Origin: Massilia rubra
Lineage (GTDB): Bacteria > Pseudomonadota > Gammaproteobacteria > Burkholderiales > Burkholderiaceae_D
Direction: 5' to 3'
Assembly: GCF_011682065.1 (NCBI RefSeq)
Contig: NZ_VUYU01000033.1
Span: 1 to 64,000 of the forward strand
DNA length: 64,000 nucleotides
The notes beneath the pieces were generated by a model, which ran no database searches, was not told where the DNA came from, and was given only the letters and a program-made list of their open reading frames with translations. Positions 61,946 through 64,000 of the stretch are shown one piece after another; the stretch's first letter is position 1; every line of letters begins with the position of its first letter. The position numbers were made by a program, and so were the translations under genes.

Positions 61946-62986
61946 ATGCCAGCGATGCCGCCCGTGCCGCGCGCTGACACGCGCCGCGTCACCGGGTCTT
62001 ATCTGCAGCCGCTGCTCGAAGCGGCGCAGGCGCGCGGCGTGGCCCCAAGCGCCTTGGCCGCCGCCGCCGGCCTGCCCGTGGCGGCGCTCGAGCGCCTGCC
62101 CGATTCGCTCGGCGCGGCCGATTACGTGCGCCTGCTGGCCGCCGGCGCCGAGCTGGCGCACGATCCGCATTTCGGCCTGCACGTGGGGGAACGGGTCAGG
62201 CTGGGAACGTACAGCGTGTACGGTTTGATTTTGCTGTCGTGCCGCGATTTCGGCCAGGCTTTCCAGCAGACCTTGCGCTACGAGCAGCTGGCGCACGACC
62301 TGGGCCGCTCGGTGCTGCACCTGGACGGCGGGCAGGCGCAGTACGAATGGGTCAGCAACTACCCCGACGGCGGCCGCCACCTGGTCGAAAGCGTGTTTGC
62401 CGGCATCCGCACCTTTACCACCTGGCTGGCCGGGAGCGCGCTGCCGGCGCCGCAACTGGGGTTCACGCACGCGCAGCAGGCCGACGGCGCCGAGTATGCG
62501 CGCATTTTCGGCGCGCTGCCGCGCTTCGGGGCGAGCGCCAACGCGGCCGGCTTCGACGCCCAATTGCTCGGCTGGCCCGTGCCGAATGCCGACGTGGGCC
62601 TGTACCCGGTGCTGCAGCGGCACGCCGAGCAGCTCCTGCGCGAGCGTGGCCGGGATGACGATGGGGTGGTGGCGCGGGTGCATGCGGCCATCATCGGCAA
62701 CCTGGCGCACGACCGGGTGCGGCTGGCCACGATTGCGGAAGAACTCAAGCTCTCGCCACGCACCCTGCAGCGCAAACTGAGCGAGGCCGGGGCAAGCTTC
62801 CAGCAGGTGCTCGACCAGGCGCGCTACGCCCTGGCCATGGATTACCTGCGCCAGGGCGGCCTGTCGCTGGTCGATATCGCGTTTTTGCTGGGCTACCAGG
62901 AGCAAAGTGCCTTCTCCCACGCCTTCAAGGAATGGTCCGGGGTAAATCCCGGAGCGTGGCGCGATAGCGGCCATTTGCGCCTATAA
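61946..62986 (+). CDS. AraC family transcriptional regulator
   Basis: A 346-residue regulator. The N-terminal Arabinose_bd-type domain (about 15-200) includes LPDSLGAADYVRLLAAGAEL and GLHVGERVRLGTYSVYGLIL. The C-terminal double HTH (about 245-335) contains VRLATIAEELKLSPRTLQRK, ALAMDYLRQGGLSLVDIAFL and GYQEQSAFSHAFKEWSGVNP. Members of this subgroup control neighbouring catabolic genes; the divergent flavoprotein-GlpD-FGGY operon 100 bp away is the obvious target. The effector is unknown. Starts at 61946 and 61955 are possible. Confidence 0.92.
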   Translation: MPAMPPVPRADTRRVTGSYLQPLLEAAQARGVAPSALAAAAGLPVAALERLPDSLGAADYVRLLAAGAELAHDPHFGLHVGERVRLGTYSVYGLILLSCRDFGQAFQQTLRYEQLAHDLGRSVLHLDGGQAQYEWVSNYPDGGRHLVESVFAGIRTFTTWLAGSALPAPQLGFTHAQQADGAEYARIFGALPRFGASANAAGFDAQLLGWPVPNADVGLYPVLQRHAEQLLRERGRDDDGVVARVHAAIIGNLAHDRVRLATIAEELKLSPRTLQRKLSEAGASFQQVLDQARYALAMDYLRQGGLSLVDIAFLLGYQEQSAFSHAFKEWSGVNPGAWRDSGHLRL

Positions 62987-63046
62987 TACGTCGCTGTTCC
63001 GATCTACGCTAACCCTGCGCTTCCTGCGCCAAAACCTGGCAACGCC

Positions 63047-64000
63047 GTGAATCCACATCTCGACAAACTGCACCCCTACCCTTTCGAAAAACTGCGCCAG
63101 TTGTTCGCGGGCGTGACCCCGAACCCGGACTACGCCGCCATCAGCCTCGGGATCGGCGAGCCGAAACACCCGACGCCGCCCTTCATCCAGAAGGCGCTGG
63201 CGCACGGTGTGGCGGGACTGGCCAATTATCCGACCACGGCCGGCAGCGACGCTCTGCGCGGCGCCATCGCCAGCTGGCTGGAACGGCGCTACGGCGTGCC
63301 GGCCTTGAATCCGGCCACCCAGGTGCTGCCGGTGAACGGTTCGCGCGAGGCGCTGTTCGGGATCGCCCACTGCGTCATCGATGCCTCGAAACCGGCGCCG
63401 CTGATCGTCTGCCCCAACCCGTTCTACCAGATCTACGAGGGCGCGGCCTACCTGGCCGGGGCCGAGCCGTACTTCGTCAACTCGGAACCGGGCCGCAATT
63501 TCGGCTGCGATTACGCCAGCGTGCCGGCCACAATCTGGCCGCGCGTGCAGTTGCTGTACCTGTGCACCCCGGGCAATCCGACCGGCGCCACCCTGTCGCT
63601 GGCGGACTGGGAGCAGTTGTTCGCGCTGTCCGACCGCTACGGCTTCGTGATCGCCGCCGACGAATGCTATTCCGAGATTTACCACACCAGCGCGGCGCCC
63701 CTGGGCGCGCTGGAAGCGGCGCACCAGCTCGGGCGCAGCGGCGGCGAGACGCCGTACGCGAACCTGATCGTGTTTTCCAGCCTGTCCAAGCGCTCCAACG
63801 TGCCGGGCATGCGCTCGGGCTTCGTGGCCGGGGACCCGGCCGTGATCAAGAAATTCCTGTTGTACCGCACCTACTGCGGCGGCGCCATGTCGCCACCGGT
63901 GCAGGCCGCGTCCATCGCCGCCTGGGGCGACGAAGCGCACGTGCAGGAAAACCGGGTCAAGTACCGCGAAAAGTTCGCCCTGGTCACCCCGCTGCTCAGG
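63047..64000 (+). CDS. dapC: Succinyldiaminopimelate transaminase DapC (3' end cut by window)
   Basis: At least 318 codons from a GTG start at 63047, reading open to the window edge. Fold-type I aminotransferase of lysine/diaminopimelate synthesis. Family blocks: LDKLHPYPFEKLRQLFAGV at the N-terminus, LGIGEPKHPTPPFIQ, LPVNGSREALFGIA, LCTPGNPTGATLS, AADECYSEIYH and the PLP-lysine segment FSSLSKRSNVPGMRSGFV. TATAAT at 62982-62987, inside the end of the AraC gene, may be its -10 box. Confidence 0.93.
   Translation, partial: MNPHLDKLHPYPFEKLRQLFAGVTPNPDYAAISLGIGEPKHPTPPFIQKALAHGVAGLANYPTTAGSDALRGAIASWLERRYGVPALNPATQVLPVNGSREALFGIAHCVIDASKPAPLIVCPNPFYQIYEGAAYLAGAEPYFVNSEPGRNFGCDYASVPATIWPRVQLLYLCTPGNPTGATLSLADWEQLFALSDRYGFVIAADECYSEIYHTSAAPLGALEAAHQLGRSGGETPYANLIVFSSLSKRSNVPGMRSGFVAGDPAVIKKFLLYRTYCGGAMSPPVQAASIAAWGDEAHVQENRVKYREKFALVTPLLR

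Overview
The window looks like chromosomal DNA of a high-GC, flagellated betaproteobacterium, most likely Oxalobacteraceae close to Massilia/Duganella/Telluria. This is an inference from gene content: flhDC as flagellar master regulator, one che cluster carrying both cheD and cheZ, DUF3460-scpA-panC, a kynurenine operon, a secreted GH5 cellulase with CBM6 modules, and many small palindromic repeats. No sequence search was run. No phage, integrase, complete insertion sequence or CRISPR array is visible.

Layout. 1-542: a minus-strand tRNA operon (Ala-GGC, Glu-UUC, Glu-UUC) with a readable promoter and terminators, directly downstream of gltX (542-1951). 2455-3957: an exported vanadium haloperoxidase homologue with an intact active site. 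4318-11862: a tight five-gene operon (SWIM zinc finger, DUF5691, MoxR-type ATPase, DUF5682, VWA/CoxE-like) whose genes overlap or nearly abut; it is the best candidate for a poorly described system. 12012-15830: a secreted beta-helix protein, a periplasmic binding protein, a DUF4399 protein and the Fe-S carrier mrp/apbC, divergent from metG. 16004-22232: metG, a GNAT acetyltransferase, a FabMG-like protein, DUF3460, scpA and panC. 22242-24594: an accessory islet of small genes (DUF1963, two paralogous exported Cys-rich proteins, a cREC protein) studded with about 182-bp MITE-like elements and a perfect 52-bp palindrome.

24630-39126 is the motility block, all on the minus strand. In transcription order it reads flhD, flhC, a membrane methyltransferase, motA, motB, a CheZ-like protein, a CheY-like regulator, cheA, cheW, an MCP, cheR, cheD, cheB, cheY, cheZ and an EAL-HDOD protein. 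It encodes the transcriptional switch, the stator and a complete signalling pathway; no flagellar hook, filament or export genes are in the window.

39765-64000 is mainly metabolism: kynU-kynA; the GH5 cellulase; a small alpha/beta hydrolase; htpG; a MocR regulator divergent from a PLP dehydratase and an EamA exporter; a further 182-bp element; RidA and a 2-aminoadipate-type aminotransferase; a tandem pair of paralogous 471-residue membrane proteins; an RsbQ/KAI2-like hydrolase followed by bluB; an overlapping operon of an alkyl-DHAP-synthase-like flavoprotein, a GlpD-like dehydrogenase and an FGGY kinase with a divergent AraC regulator; and dapC, cut by the window end.

Three REP-type inverted-repeat pairs lie in intergenic gaps (11864, 39580, 44697). 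Starts were chosen from Shine-Dalgarno motifs, family N-termini and overlaps, so several CDS are shorter than the longest open frame.
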